NCBI RefSeq assembly: GCF_009389715.1
Contig: NW_024067692.1
Coordinates: 744,001 to 808,000 of the forward strand
Length of the DNA stretch: 64,000 nucleotides
Source of the DNA: Phoenix dactylifera
Taxonomy: Eukaryota > Streptophyta > Magnoliopsida > Arecales > Arecaceae
Direction of reading: 5' to 3'
Below, piece by piece: positions 19,446-30,600 of the stretch. The notes beneath the pieces are model-generated. The model had not been told where the DNA came from and did not search any database. It saw only the letters and a list, made by a program, of their open reading frames with translations. A program made the position numbers and the translations under genes. Position 1 is the first letter of the stretch. Every line of letters starts with the position of its first letter.

Positions 19446-21399
19446 TGTTGCCCAGATAGACAACCCAAGAGGGGGGGGGTGAATTGGATTTTAAAATAAT
19501 TTAGATAATTTAAAACGTTATGGATGATTAATTAAAAACTATTGCAAGTTATTTAATTAATTACTATGTGCTGTGAGTAATATGAAATGAGAAGAAGGAG
19601 AGACAATCAATCACAAACACAAGTTTTATAGTGGTTCGGAGCTAACCCTTGCTCCTACGTCCACTCCCCAAGTCTCACTTGGGAATTCACTATAATCCCC
19701 TTGGATTACAGCCGGTTGTTTTCCAAGCTCACAACCAAACTTGTTGTTTTACGAGCTCACAACGAACTCGGTCGGTTTTCCCAGGCTCACCGACTAGAAC
19801 CACCCCCGATTGTTTTTCCGGGATCACAATCGAACCCTTACACATGTTGGTTTTAACTCGGCTCACCAACTAACCTCAATCCCCTTGATTCAATCCCCGA
19901 TTGAACCAAGTAAATACAAGTTGTAGAGAGAAAACAGAAAATGAGCTTCTCAAAAAGCAGATGAAAACAATATGAACAATAAATGAAGTTAAGAAGCCTC
20001 AAACGCTTTTAGATTGGAGATGAGGAATGGCTTCTTAAACTTCTGGTCTCCTCTTGAAAGAGTAGTCGACTTGAATACAGGAGAAGGAGGCTTTAATTGC
20101 TGGGAAGATGTAGTTGGAAGCAGTAAATGCAGATCTTCCTCTTTTTCGTTGAAGAGCACGTTGCAGAGCTTGAATGCTTGATTAGTTGGAGTGAAAATAG
20201 TTGTTCCCTCTCTTGCTACAGTCCTCTGTGGCTATTTAAGCCAACCCCCACGGAAATTAGCCGTTAGAGTGCTTTTTCTGTCCGTTCTGAACACTCTGCG
20301 CAGCCTGACAATATGACCGTTGGTGGGTTGGAGTCGACTCGCGCGATCAGGAGTCGACTCGGCTGTAGCGGAAGTCGACTCAAGCTTTTCCGGAGTCGAC
20401 TCGGCAACTGTTCCAAATTTGAATTAAAGTTGCCTTCACGACTGGGAGTCGACTCGTCTTGACCTGGAGTCGACTCGTCAACTTCTGGAGCTGACTTGGC
20501 AATTTTGGAGTCGGCTCATCCACTGAAGTCCGTGGATCCAATTTTGAATTTTGTCCACTCGAGTCGACTCGACTGTCCTGGGAGTCGACTCGAATCTCAG
20601 AGCCCGAACTCCCGATCCTCTGTCTTTTGGCTCGTCCAGTCTTGGAGTCGACTCGGCTCTCAGTTTCCGAAAGATGGTCTTCTGCCTTTTGACGTGAAGC
20701 TGTCTTGGAGTCGACTCGAGCTGTCTGGGAGTCGACTCGAATCTCAGAGGCAGTAACTTGGTTTTCTGTCTGTCTTGGGGTCGCGGTGTCTTGGAGTCGA
20801 CTCGCGTATTGCGGGAGTCGACTCGAATCTCAGAGTCCATAAAATGGTCTCTGACTTTCTTTGTGTACCGCTGAGAGTCGACTCTTGCTTTCTTTGGAGT
20901 CGACCTGTCAACCATCGGAGTCGACTCGCGTTCCACTGGAGTCGACTCGAATCTCAGATCCGAAAACTGCTCTCTGACTTTTCTACCTGTGACTGCTTGG
21001 AGTCGTCGACTCTTACTTCCCTGGAGTCGACTTGGTGAACATTGGAGTCGACTCGCGCACTTCAGGAGTCGACTCGTTGACAGGTTCTGAGTTGATCCTT
21101 TCTGTTCTTCTGTCTGTTCTCAGTCGGAGTCGACTCGTACTCATCTGGAGTCGACTCGAGCTCGTGCCAGTGAACTTGATACGCTTGGAGTCGACTCGTG
21201 ATACTCGGGAGTCGACTCGAGTCTCAGACATTGGTTCAAACAGACTCCTTAACTTATCCAACAATTATGAACCAAGTCTTGGGACACTTAGACAGGATTT
21301 TCACTGAAACACTCAATTGAATTCATTAGTAATTAAAAGATATACTCAAATGCTTTGAGCTCATCAAAATCAAATGGGGTTTTAATCAATCACTCCACA
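19446..21399 (-). repeat. 5' LTR of the Sirevirus (1954 bp), with palindrome array
   Basis: Same termini as the 3' LTR (TGTGGAGTG...GGGCAACA on the minus strand). The palindrome array spans about 20330-21218 with 21 perfect GAGTCGACTC by eye; one unit is lost with a 21-bp deletion near 20645 and one is mutated to GAAGTCGACTC at 20370. About 17 substitutions separate it from the 3' LTR, mostly C/T or G/A transitions as expected from methylated cytosine decay. Confidence 0.93.
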
Positions 21400-21638
21400 C
21401 AGAGCCAAGAGTTGAAGATACAATCTTTGCAGGATCAGCTTGACCATATTTCATATTTTTTGCAGAGATTTGATCCTCCGGTACATAACTAAATCTATAT
21501 GAATATTTTACGTAATTATAATGTATTCTAGTATGAGCGTGATGACTTTCGTATTCTTAGTTTCTAAAGTATTTTTTTTCCATGTAGGTTGCTGATACTT
21601 CATCTACTCGTAGAGATAATGATGCCGTCGACCCTTGA

Positions 21639-22242
21639 TACATCGTAGATTGTTTACTTAGAAATTTAAGATGTATGTTTTTAGTATGTTTTTGAAGTAC
21701 AATATAATCAAATATGATAATATGAATATTTTGAATGAAAAGTTCTTGTTTGTGACGTACATTTTGTTATCTATGTGATTTAGTGTATTTGTTTTGTTGT
21801 AATTTAATGTATACAGAGTATTAAAAATTGCTTTTACGAATTTTTTTTTAAAAAAAAATTTCTATTGTCGACGCTTTTAAGCGTCGACAATAGCAAGTGC
21901 CACAGAAACTGGCACGCCTTTAACGACGCTTTATAGCGTCGGGCAAAACCCATTAACCGACGCTTTTAAGCGTCGGCCTAGTCCGACAGAAATCCACCGT
22001 TTGAAGCGTCGGTCGAAGTTGGCCGATGCTTTTAAGCGTCGGTTATCTCACAGATGAACGACTTAAAAGCGTCGGCATACATGGCCGACGCTTTCTTCAA
22101 GCGTCGGCATAAACTGAGCCCACCCCCACCTGCCTGACGTCTTACGCACGCTTTTGGGGGCATTGGCAGAAAATGTACCGACGCTTAAAAGCGTCGGTAA
22201 AGACCAAATAAAGCGTCGGGACATATCCTTTCTTTTGTAGTG
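21639..22242 (+). repeat. CACTA 3' terminal region with subterminal hairpins
   Basis: AT-rich DNA to about 21860, then repeated GACGCTTTTAAGCGTC-type palindromes and single GCGTCGG motifs up to the terminus at 22242. The first (21862-21893) is an almost perfect palindrome with 15-bp arms and a TT loop. Subterminal repeats of this kind bind the transposase in En/Spm elements; binding here is inferred. Confidence 0.8.
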
Positions 22243-22943
22243 GTAGTGCTTGCTGAATGCATCCATATTTGAGTTATTATTGTCCCCTTCTATCACGACT
22301 GAAGTCTTAACTATATTTTCTTTAATTGTGCATTAACATATCCATATTATACTATTGTGATCTAGGAGGATCTTCAGACTCGATGTGGACTATTTTAGCT
22401 ATGACGAGTATGGCTGGATAAAATCGAGGGATGAGATCAACCATGCCCTTTAATGGGCGACACCCCTAGCGATCGAGCCCAAATTCTATCATTTAGGGCA
22501 GAAAATGGGTCGGCCTGAAACAGGTTCGTCAAACTGAAACTTTTTTTTTAGGGTAAAACTTTGATAAAACATAGCTATCTAACTGAGAAAATCAGGCAAA
22601 GCGATAGAAGACAGAGTTAATGTAAAAGTGGAGATCTTTCGCCTCAAAATTTTTTGTGTTTTCTAAAATATTTCTACATGTAGTGTATTTTAGAAAAGAG
22701 AATTCTATTAGAATTAGGAAGAGCCTATGTATTTTGATTTTTTAACTATTATTAAAAAAAAGAAAATGAGACATAAGTCCTACTTTTGTAATTCTTTCAT
22801 CTTCCTCTAATTTTCTTTTGAGATATTCGAGTTAAGCAGGTTGAGAAAAAACTTTCTTCTGTCCAATCGGATCAAAAACTACAAAATGACCATCATGTGA
22901 ATTGCATCTAAAATTTAGTATTAATATCTTTCATAATGTCAAC
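22243..22943. other. Unassigned AT-rich DNA right of the CACTA element
   Basis: No gene or clear repeat boundary seen. Both strands lack long ORFs. The stretch ends where the next repeat, rich in C/G, begins near 22944. Confidence 0.4.
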
Positions 22944-23159
22944 TATGAGACCCTGGAACTAGGCCCGGTCCATTTGACCGACCCAGTCCCAGAGTTTAGC
23001 CTCACATGCGGCGCACGTGAGGTAGCGGGATGGAGAGATCCATCCCGAAGAAGAAGGAGGAGCTCCTGTTTTAGGGCTTCTCCTCTTTCTCCTTTGAGAC
23101 CATCGGAAGAGGAGCCGCCATTCCTCCTTCTTGGGCGATCTTCTTCCTCGTGCAGCCGC

Positions 23160-23190
<31 letters not shown>

Positions 23191-24901
23191 CCGAGAAGCC
23201 ACAGCACGGGTCTTCCTTTTTCTCCATTGCCGCTGGAAAGAAGCCGCCGGATCTTCGCCGGGGCTGAGGTAAGGGTTTCTACCCTTCATTTCTTGTTATA
23301 CCATTTGAAAAGAAAGAAAGAAAGAAAGAAAAAAGAAAGAAGAAGAGAGGGAAGAAGGAGAACGCTGACCGTCGTGGGCTCTTATTCTCCTTCCGTCCGC
23401 ATGCCTCCTCCGCGGTAAGAAGAAGAGGGCCGGCCGTCGGCCTCGACTTGGCCTCTCCCGAGCTCGCCGACCTCCCTTCGCGGAAGAAGAAAGAAGAAGA
23501 AAGAAAAGGGGGGAAGGAGAAGAAGTCGGGAGAAGAGGAGGAGGAAAAAAAAAGAAAAAAGAAAGAAAGGGGGGAAAGAAAAAAAAAGAAGTCGAAAAGA
23601 AAAGAAAAAGAAAAGAGAAGGAAAGAAAAGAAAAGAAAATAAAAAGAAAATAAAATAAAATAAAAAAGAAAAGAAAAGAAAGAAAGAAAGAAAATAAGAA
23701 TAATAATAAGAAAATAAAGGGAAGTGGGTGGTTTACGGGTCTGAATCCGAATCCGAATACGAACCCGAACCCGGGATGCTAGACACCTCTGCAGAGTCGG
23801 TCCTGCGAGAATGTTAAAATTTAAGTTATATATATATTGTGATGAATTTTAAAAGAAAAATATGATTTTTAGATATTAGGTTCTACGAGGGATTTGTAAG
23901 ATTAATTGGATTTGTTGTGCATCGTGTTCAAGGTAAGTAATGAACTACCTTTTCTAGACTCTTCATTTATATAATATTATTTTTGCATCAAATAAATTGT
24001 TAATGAATTTATATATGATTTATGAATTTTACGAGATGATGATTTGAATGAAAGATAGATAGATAAATCGGAACAATATTTTTTGAATATATTTACTGTT
24101 CTTGCATCATATATGCATATTTAGATCGAATTATGATATATTTATTATGTTACAAAAGAATTTTGATGTACATCAGATTTGGAACTCTCAGCCTGACTAT
24201 GTTCTGCACCCTGCTAATTGAGGGTTATGCATTGGCAATTCTAGCCCCACCATAGGGTATAAGTGTGGTATTCTGGCCCACTCCGTAAGGTATAAGTACG
24301 GTTATGTTTCTGGCCTAGCCACAGGGTATAAGCGTGGTCATAGTTAAAGGCTGTTGAGATGAATGTGATTTGTTTCGAATCAGATTTATGATTATGTATA
24401 TGGATATTTGAAAGATACAGATTTCAATGAATTTGTGTTTGAAAAGAAATTGATTATGTCATTATGCTGATTCATCGTAATTTGTATTTATATTTTATGT
24501 TATTATATGAATTGTCTAGTTAAAGTATTTATTACTTACTGGGCTGTCTAGCTCATTATACGATTTCTTACTGTTTTTACAGTTCCGAAGAATTAGCTCG
24601 ATCCAGGGTTTTACAATATGGGAGAGCGAATAAAAGAATTATGGCACAAGTTATCTTAGATTAGGTTTTATTTAAATTGATGTTTTATCTTTATTGTTCC
24701 GCTGCGTATTTAGAACTGTGAGACCTTATAATTTGTGTCAGTCAATGAAATAAGATTGCATTTATTTTAGTTGAATTATTTTAGTTACATTTTTGAGATT
24801 TGGTTAAGATGCCTTGCATGCTTGTGGAGAGAGAGTTTCCTACGGATGTGCGGCGGTTGGCGCGGGCCTCCAGCTCGCGATCTTAGGTCGAGGGCGTGAC
24901 A
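22944..24901. repeat. Probable solo LTR or LTR-like repeat, about 2 kb
   Basis: The right end reads GAGGGCGTGACA at 24901, a common plant LTR ending (inverse TGTCACGCCC). The left end is set at TGAGACCC (22944) with low certainty; no clean target duplication was found. Inside are a GC-rich leader-like part with (GA)n at 23165-23190, a long polypurine stretch 23300-23720, and three diverged copies of a unit with AGGGTATAAGTGTGG near 24245-24340. No coding sequence follows, so a solo LTR fits best. Confidence 0.45.
23300..23720 (+). repeat. Long polypurine (GAAA/GGAA) tract
   Basis: Over about 400 bases the plus strand is mostly A and G, with short interruptions at 23355-23480. It gives Lys/Arg/Glu-only ORFs that are not genes. 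Such mirror-like purine tracts can form triplex DNA and slip easily. Confidence 0.85.
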
Positions 24902-25082
24902 TCAATTATATGAATTTTATATTATTTGGATGTGCACATATTGTAGTTTAAGACCATGTCTTTGAGCAGGCATGGTCTCCAACCATGGTGGGAAGTTCTA
25001 CCCATTGAGAGGCCATCACATATTGAAGTTGTAGAATATTTCTATAAATTTGGTAGTAATAGTTCTAGTCCTCGTAAAGCAA

Positions 25083-25531
25083 ATATATATAACAACGCAG
25101 GACCTCACCCAAAATGGCTAGTCGGAAGGTATTATTTGAGTTTCTTGATCCTGTATAAGTACCCAAAATCTACCCAGCAAATAACTGATGTGGGACTAAA
25201 CACACGCCCGCATGGGTTCTCATATACTCCCTCCTTTCAAGCCTTGACGTCCTCGTCAGGCTAAGGGTTCAAATCCATTCAAATCTAATCATAAGCACCA
25301 CGATCAGTCCGTAGTCAGCCCCAATGGATCTGTGCTGCAGTGTCCCCTAGTCCATATAGGTTGTGGGCCGGGTTCGCTCTGATACCATTTGTAACAACCC
25401 AGGACTTCATCCAAAATGGCTAGCCGGAAGGTATTATTTGAGTTCCTTGATTCTGTATAAGTACTCAAGATCTACCCAGCAAATAACCGATATAGGACTA
25501 AACACACGTCTGTACGGGTTCTCACAATATA
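25083..25531 (-). mobile_element. TRIM (short non-coding LTR retrotransposon), 439 bp plus target duplication
   Basis: Two direct repeats of about 137 bp, 25088-25225 and 25390-25526, share AACCGATATAGGACTAAACA-type sequence with around 10% differences. The minus strand shows TGGTATCAGAGC (25387-25376) two bases inside the right repeat, a tRNA-Met primer site, and a purine tract GAAAGGAGGGAG next to the left repeat. The element is flanked by perfect 5-bp ATATA at 25083-25087 and 25527-25531. No coding capacity. LTR divergence makes it older than the Sirevirus. Confidence 0.88.
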
Positions 25532-26740
25532 TGCTTGCTATCATGTTCGACAAGAGCTAATATAGCATGAGGTTGTTTTACAAACAAAAAGACTTACCTT
25601 TGCTCATCGAGCAACAACTCGCAAATTCACCATTTAAGGAATTCTTAGCAAAAAATAAACAACTGTTTGGTTGCATTCAAGCGGACTAGTTTGCACCTTT
25701 CCGTGCGAAAGAAGGATTCGCCTTCCTTCGAGAGAAGGCTGTTATTTATTTCCCTTCTTATACTATTGATTTTTGCAGAGTTTATTTTATAATTAGGTAA
25801 TTCAATTATTTCCAGATATTTTGCAGGAAAATCTTCGTAAGATCTAAATCGTATCCATCCCATCAGGTATCTACAGCCACCAAATTTAATTTATTGCATG
25901 TAATGACCTTCTTTCAAGCAAAACCATCTCCCTTAATGACATATTTTCCTTTTTTTGGATATAACAACTTGATTGACACGTCACATATATAATTAACAAA
26001 ATTGGTTGTTTCATTTCTTTCAAGAGGATTGGATTAGTTAATTTAATGATTTTAACTTTCAAATTCCATAATATCCAGCTTCCCAAGTATGTTAAATGAA
26101 ATATACCATATTGGAGACATCCCTACTACGAATCTTTGTATGGTAGAGGACATTTAATTTGAGGTATTGAATATCCTAGACAAACTTTAATTTAATTCGA
26201 GATAAGACACACCACATGATTTCTATTTAGCAAACTTTGAGTAATCTCTAGCTTAATGAATAAAAAACTCGTCTTACCATATCTTGGATGTCTCATCATT
26301 ATTTGATATCATGGATATCGTATTACTGTATGATTCCTTTTACCAAACTTGATGCACAATTAGCTAGTTTTGCATGCGCTTATTTATCACCCATCATCTA
26401 TAATGTGTGGCAAGCTCAATATCATAGTCTCAATTTCATGTATCAACATCGACAACAGTGTCTGATGTTAGAGTTACAACTACCAATTGATTTGACAATT
26501 CATGAGGGGAGAAAAAAATCAAAAAAAAAAAAGAAAAGAAAATTGGATCTATGTGAATAGCATCATTCCTTTGCAGATATTGTTATGGAGCTTGTCGATT
26601 ACAGATCATCACCGAAGATTTTGATCAAAGTTTCTTCCCAAAACCAAACTGGGAAATAAAGAGAGTTTGTTGTTGTTTGTCATTCATTGCTAGGATTATA
26701 GGATGATGTCAAGCTTTTGCAAAGAAGGCTGACTGTTAAT
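25532..26740. other. AT-rich intergenic DNA
   Basis: No gene, RNA or structured repeat recognised in this stretch. ORFs are short and without motifs. Confidence 0.5.
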
Positions 26741-26748
26741 TAGTAGTT

Positions 26749-27038
26749 ATGGGCATATTAGGTCATAGGGGAGTTATTGGAGAGGGCCACCTCTTGCTTT
26801 GGAACATTCGCGCTATGTTGAGTGGTGGCGTGGCCTTTCAGACGAAGCATATTTTCAAAGAGACGGATAAATCAGCGGACTTTGTGTGGCTTCGTATGTG
26901 GCTAGTCACTCTATGGGTTGGACAAGAAGAACTGCCTAGAGTGCTCTAAAATTTATTATTTTTTAATTTAATTAGGTGTATCTATAATGTTAGTATTGTA
27001 TGAACCATCTGTTTTAGTTATTAAAATAATAAAATAAA
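26749..27038 (+). mobile_element. Possible LINE 3' end, 5'-truncated
   Basis: A 66-codon frame contains HIFKETDKSADFVWLRMW, similar in pattern to the end of the plant LINE RNase H domain (here also HVFREANRAADWVAS at the 49.6-kb LINE). It is followed by a short AT-rich 3' tail and a long poly(A). This fits the end of a truncated LINE copy on the plus strand. Only one motif supports it. Confidence 0.4.
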
Positions 27039-27039
27039 A

Positions 27040-27098
<59 letters not shown>

Positions 27099-27138
27099 AG
27101 AAGAAGAAGAAGAAGAAGAAGAAGGAGGAGGAGGAGGA
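27039..27138 (+). repeat. Poly(A) followed by (GAA)n and (GGA)n
   Basis: About 55 A residues, then about ten GAA and several GGA triplets. It probably grew from the poly(A) tail of the LINE copy to its left. Confidence 0.9.
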
Positions 27139-27686
27139 AAGAATCCGACAGGGGAGCTTACTCAGATAGAGACGGCCGCCTACTCAGCTGGTGGTGGTTT
27201 TATCCTCCTCTTAAATAAGTAAATTATAATCGTGTGGGAGCGGTAGGTTATGTCCAGGACACCACATGCCGCTCAAATCGACGGTCTTCAAGACCCGCCT
27301 CGAATCTAACACATCAATTTCTTTACGTCCGCGAGACAACCTACCGCAGAACAAGAAGCCCTGCCCATTGTACTAAATTGCAATAATACCCCACCGTACT
27401 TCGGCTTAGAAGGAAGAGTTCTAAATTAAAAGAAGGTAAATAATTCCCATCTGCACTGCATTTGAACTAATCTCGGTATCGCCATTGCAGATATATTCTT
27501 TCATGTACAAAACTTTTAGCTCCTTATACTTTCCTAGATGCATACTTAAGTTCCTAATCTTTTTTAATATATTAAGTCCTGATTAGGAAAAGCCCTGTCG
27601 GCTGCGTAAATTGCGATAATACCCTTCCCAATGCCGGAAGGAAAGGGGAGGAGATCCAAAGGAGGCCCCAGACAAAGGAAGAGCCA
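27139..27686 (+). promoter_or_regulatory. Upstream region and 5' leader of the gene starting at 27687
   Basis: Mixed-composition DNA with no ORF or repeat seen. The purine-rich stretch around 27640-27685 looks like a 5' leader. No convincing TATA box could be fixed. Confidence 0.35.
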
Positions 27687-30600
27687 ATGGATTTGGGAGC
27701 GATGGAAGCAGCGATGACGGGCGAGGAGAGCAGCGGGAGCTGGAGCTTGTCGACGAACTGGATCGCCGCTGAGGGGTCCCTCCGAGACTCCATCTTCTTC
27801 GAGACCTCCGACGAGGACGCCTCCCCCCCGACCTCGAGCGGCGTTCTCCTCGTCCGGCCGCCCTCCGACGACCCCCCACCTTGCGAGGTCACCAGTAAGC
27901 CCAAGATCTCTCCTTTTATTTGATTTCTTGATATTAGATGGAATCATATCGTCGATTATGAGATGGATGATTTCTTTGCGTTAATTGGTGAGAATTCTTT
28001 AGGCTTTCTTTGTGTGGATTCTGGATCTTGGATATGAATAAAGATTTTGGGTTCTGGTGGAAAAAATCCCCAATTGTTGGAGGTAATCGGGGATTTTTGT
28101 TTTCTTGGAGTGATCGATGGATGTGGCTATTGATCAGAATTACTTGATTTTGAACTGCCTGCAAACTAGATTGGACTTTTTTGTACATCAAGAGAACAAA
28201 ACCTTTTTTCTAATGTGGATTAGATCATGATCTAAGGAAACTTGGCTACTGCATTGTTTTGGTTACTTTCACTCTGATTTTAATGGTTGAAGACATAGCA
28301 CATTCAGATCTACCTAGAAGACAAAAAAAACTTCGTTAGAAAATTTTTACTGGCGTCCTGGTACAGTGTTACTTTCTTTTGTATTCCTATAACGTCATGT
28401 TAGGGTTTGCCTTTTTTGAAAAAAAAGGAAATTTAAGAAGGGGGAATTTTTATCTCAAAAGAAAGGAAAAATTGGGAATTTTCCTTTATAATGATATTAT
28501 TTGGAATATAGTTCTACGAAAAAAAAATTACATTACTATGCTTCCTTTTATTGCGTAATGGCTGCTCTACTGTTTGTTATTTCTTGTTTTGAAGTTTTGA
28601 CAAGGTTGGGAATCCTAAGGCCTACAAGCAATTCAGTTTGTCAATTTTTATTAAAAAAAGGTTAAATAAAAGTTAAAGTAAATGAGTTTTAATGAGAACT
28701 CTTGGTTGCTTTTCAAAAAACCGTTTTGTCAAAACTGATAGACCATTAAACCTGGAAAATGAGTTTTTTCTGATGAAAAAAAGAAAACTTCCCTGTTGTT
28801 TCTCATAGAACAATTTTGACAGACAGATTAGGTTTTATGATTCCCTGTTTTAACTAAGCTTACAAACAACCAAAGAGCCCCCACACGTGTGATGCACATA
28901 CCCATGTTTATGAAGGCAAAGTAGGAGGTTTATGCATGTTGTAGGATGTCTCATCTAAGCATCTAATTTGAAGTTTCACCTACATTTACACCATTTCAGA
29001 TCAATTTACCTATCCCACTAAATTGTTCTTTTGGTGTGACCATTGGTTGCATATGTAAGTGATATCTAAAGTGATCGAGATTTAGTCATCTTGCATTTCA
29101 AATGCTATAGCTTGGGATTGGCGGTTTGGACTTTCAATTGCCCAATGTGGTAGGATGTGCTATGCACAAGAGGACTCTATAGATGGCTGTGTAGTTATAA
29201 TATGCTTTTTTCTCCTCTCTCTTTTTCCTTTTTCTAATTACTTCAGACTTGGGTAGAAACAAATTATACTTTTATCAAGGAATGCTCAAAAGGCTTTCCA
29301 TTACTGACATATAGATGTGATTATTCAATTAATTTGATAAATCTCGCTTTGCATTTTGACAAATCATATTTACTAGACTTCTGATGAAAGAGATATCCTT
29401 TTACCCCCACAGGAGACTTCAAAACATGGAAATATTGGGATTCTAATTGACATGATAAGAAGAGAAAAAGGCGCTCTCAGTGCCTCTCCATATCTAGATT
29501 TCTCTCAATGCTTTCCCATATCATGCACAGGATCACGTGAGATGGTTGATTGAATGACCAAGTTGTTTTGGAGTCCCCATTAAAAAACATCTGCATTTGT
29601 AGGTTTCAAGCTCAAATCGTACTCTAGCATGAATATATGCATGGAAATGAAAATGCTTAGAGTTGTGATCATGAATTGTATAATTATTCTGAGGCTATAG
29701 TTACATCAAATGCATTCCTTTCCTAGTAGTATCTATTTCCTTCTTAATGGTCAAAAAAAAATGAGGCTTGAGGATGTAGCAGTTCCTTTTATTCCAAAAA
29801 TAGAGCAGTGCTTTGGAGATACTATTGATGGAAATAATCTCATTATTGAGAATATTGAGGTTGTGGTCAACCATGCTATTTGAATGGGACATTTGAGAAC
29901 TTTTGGTTCTCCTGGAATTTTTCCTTTTCTCACGATCGAGTAACTTGAGTTTGTAACTTGTAGGAATTGTTGGTATTAAAACTACTTTTGTTCTATTATA
30001 ATATACAATTGGCTCGAGACATTCATGGCCCTTCATGTGCCACTTGGGCGAGGTACTTTTGTTGTAAGCCTTTGAATCAGAAGTACAAGGCATTCATGAC
30101 TGGTCTTTAAAAAAAAAAGGGGGTGCAAAAGCACCATCTCAGGCATAGGATTGATTTAATAGTGAGTTTTTGGTATTTTGAGTTTTAAGAGCTACATATG
30201 GAGCTGAACTGTTGGAGGTATTGACTGATGGTAGATGATGATTGCAATGAAATCTTGATGGACAAGTCTTACTGCCTTCAGTATTTTTACTGTTGTCTAG
30301 AATGTATGAGGGAATTGGTGATTAGAAGTATAGGGTACACAGAATATTAAATTTGGATTCAACTTAATACTGTGCTAAGCTATTATATTGTAGAAAAAGA
30401 AAGTCTAAAGTGGCTAAAGTAACTCCTTTGTAGACTTTGTAAGAGTCGAATAAATCATACATCATATATAGTACATAAGAAACAAGCTTCTCAACTATAT
30501 ATGTGGGCAACTATATTGGCCAACTTCAGTTTGATACTTATCAAATGTCAAATTGATTTAGATGAGCTTTTGTCGAATTTCTACTTTAACATTTATGTCT

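Larger units (their letters stand above)
9558..21399 (-). mobile_element. Complete Ty1/copia retrotransposon, Sirevirus type, nested in the CACTA element
   Basis: It is 11,842 bp long and bounded by 5-bp duplications CAGAG at 9553-9557 and 21400-21404. Minus-strand order: 5' LTR (21399-19446), primer binding site, gag, pol with integrase before RT (copia order), palindrome array, an extra ORF, polypurine tracts, 3' LTR (11531-9558). Long LTRs, large coiled-coil Gag, a third ORF after pol and repeated polypurine tracts are known Sirevirus (SIRE/Maximus) traits. All three ORFs are open and the LTRs differ by roughly 1% by eye plus a 21-bp and a 1-bp indel. The insertion is therefore young. Confidence 0.93.
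7952..21638 (+). pseudogene. Transposase_24-type (Ptta/En/Spm) gene of the CACTA element, interrupted
   Basis: Probable exons: 7952-8120, 8200-8444, 8558-8761, 8864-8956, 9046-9147, about 9237-9557, then after the copia insertion 21400-21480 and 21588-21638 (TGA). The second to fifth exons give the family pattern (KNVWKLPPGEKIII, FLRSVARKGQLCLLNYTKW, SHDWVLKFFNRKWKEYK, PQQWRELVHYWFSERGQ, VEHGREPGEVEFYKMTHTH). The sixth is a coiled coil of M-K-Q-S repeats. The insertion falls within a Ser codon in TDMAELKQS, and the frame resumes exactly at 21400 when the duplicated CAGAG is counted once. The exon starting near 9237 shows an in-frame TAA under the simplest splice, so further decay or another acceptor is likely. 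Family role is not established; the name comes from its presence in CACTA elements. Confidence 0.75.
7877..22242 (+). mobile_element. CACTA (En/Spm) DNA transposon, right part, carrying a nested copia element
   Basis: The right end reads CCTTTCTTTTGTAGTG at 22227-22242, the reverse complement of a CACTACAAAAGAAAGG terminus. It is preceded by a dense field of GCGTCGG / GACGCTT subterminal repeats (21862-22220), as CACTA elements have. A Transposase_24-type gene runs through it (7952-21638), split by the copia insertion at 9558-21399. The left terminus is not visible; the Tat element seems to sit in its 5' part. The 3-bp target duplication cannot be checked, but the base triplet after the terminus is GTA. 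Confidence 0.8.

Noticed and set aside
22902..23642. ORFs rich in Glu/Arg/Lys
   Set aside because: Produced by (GA)n and polypurine tracts of an LTR-like repeat.
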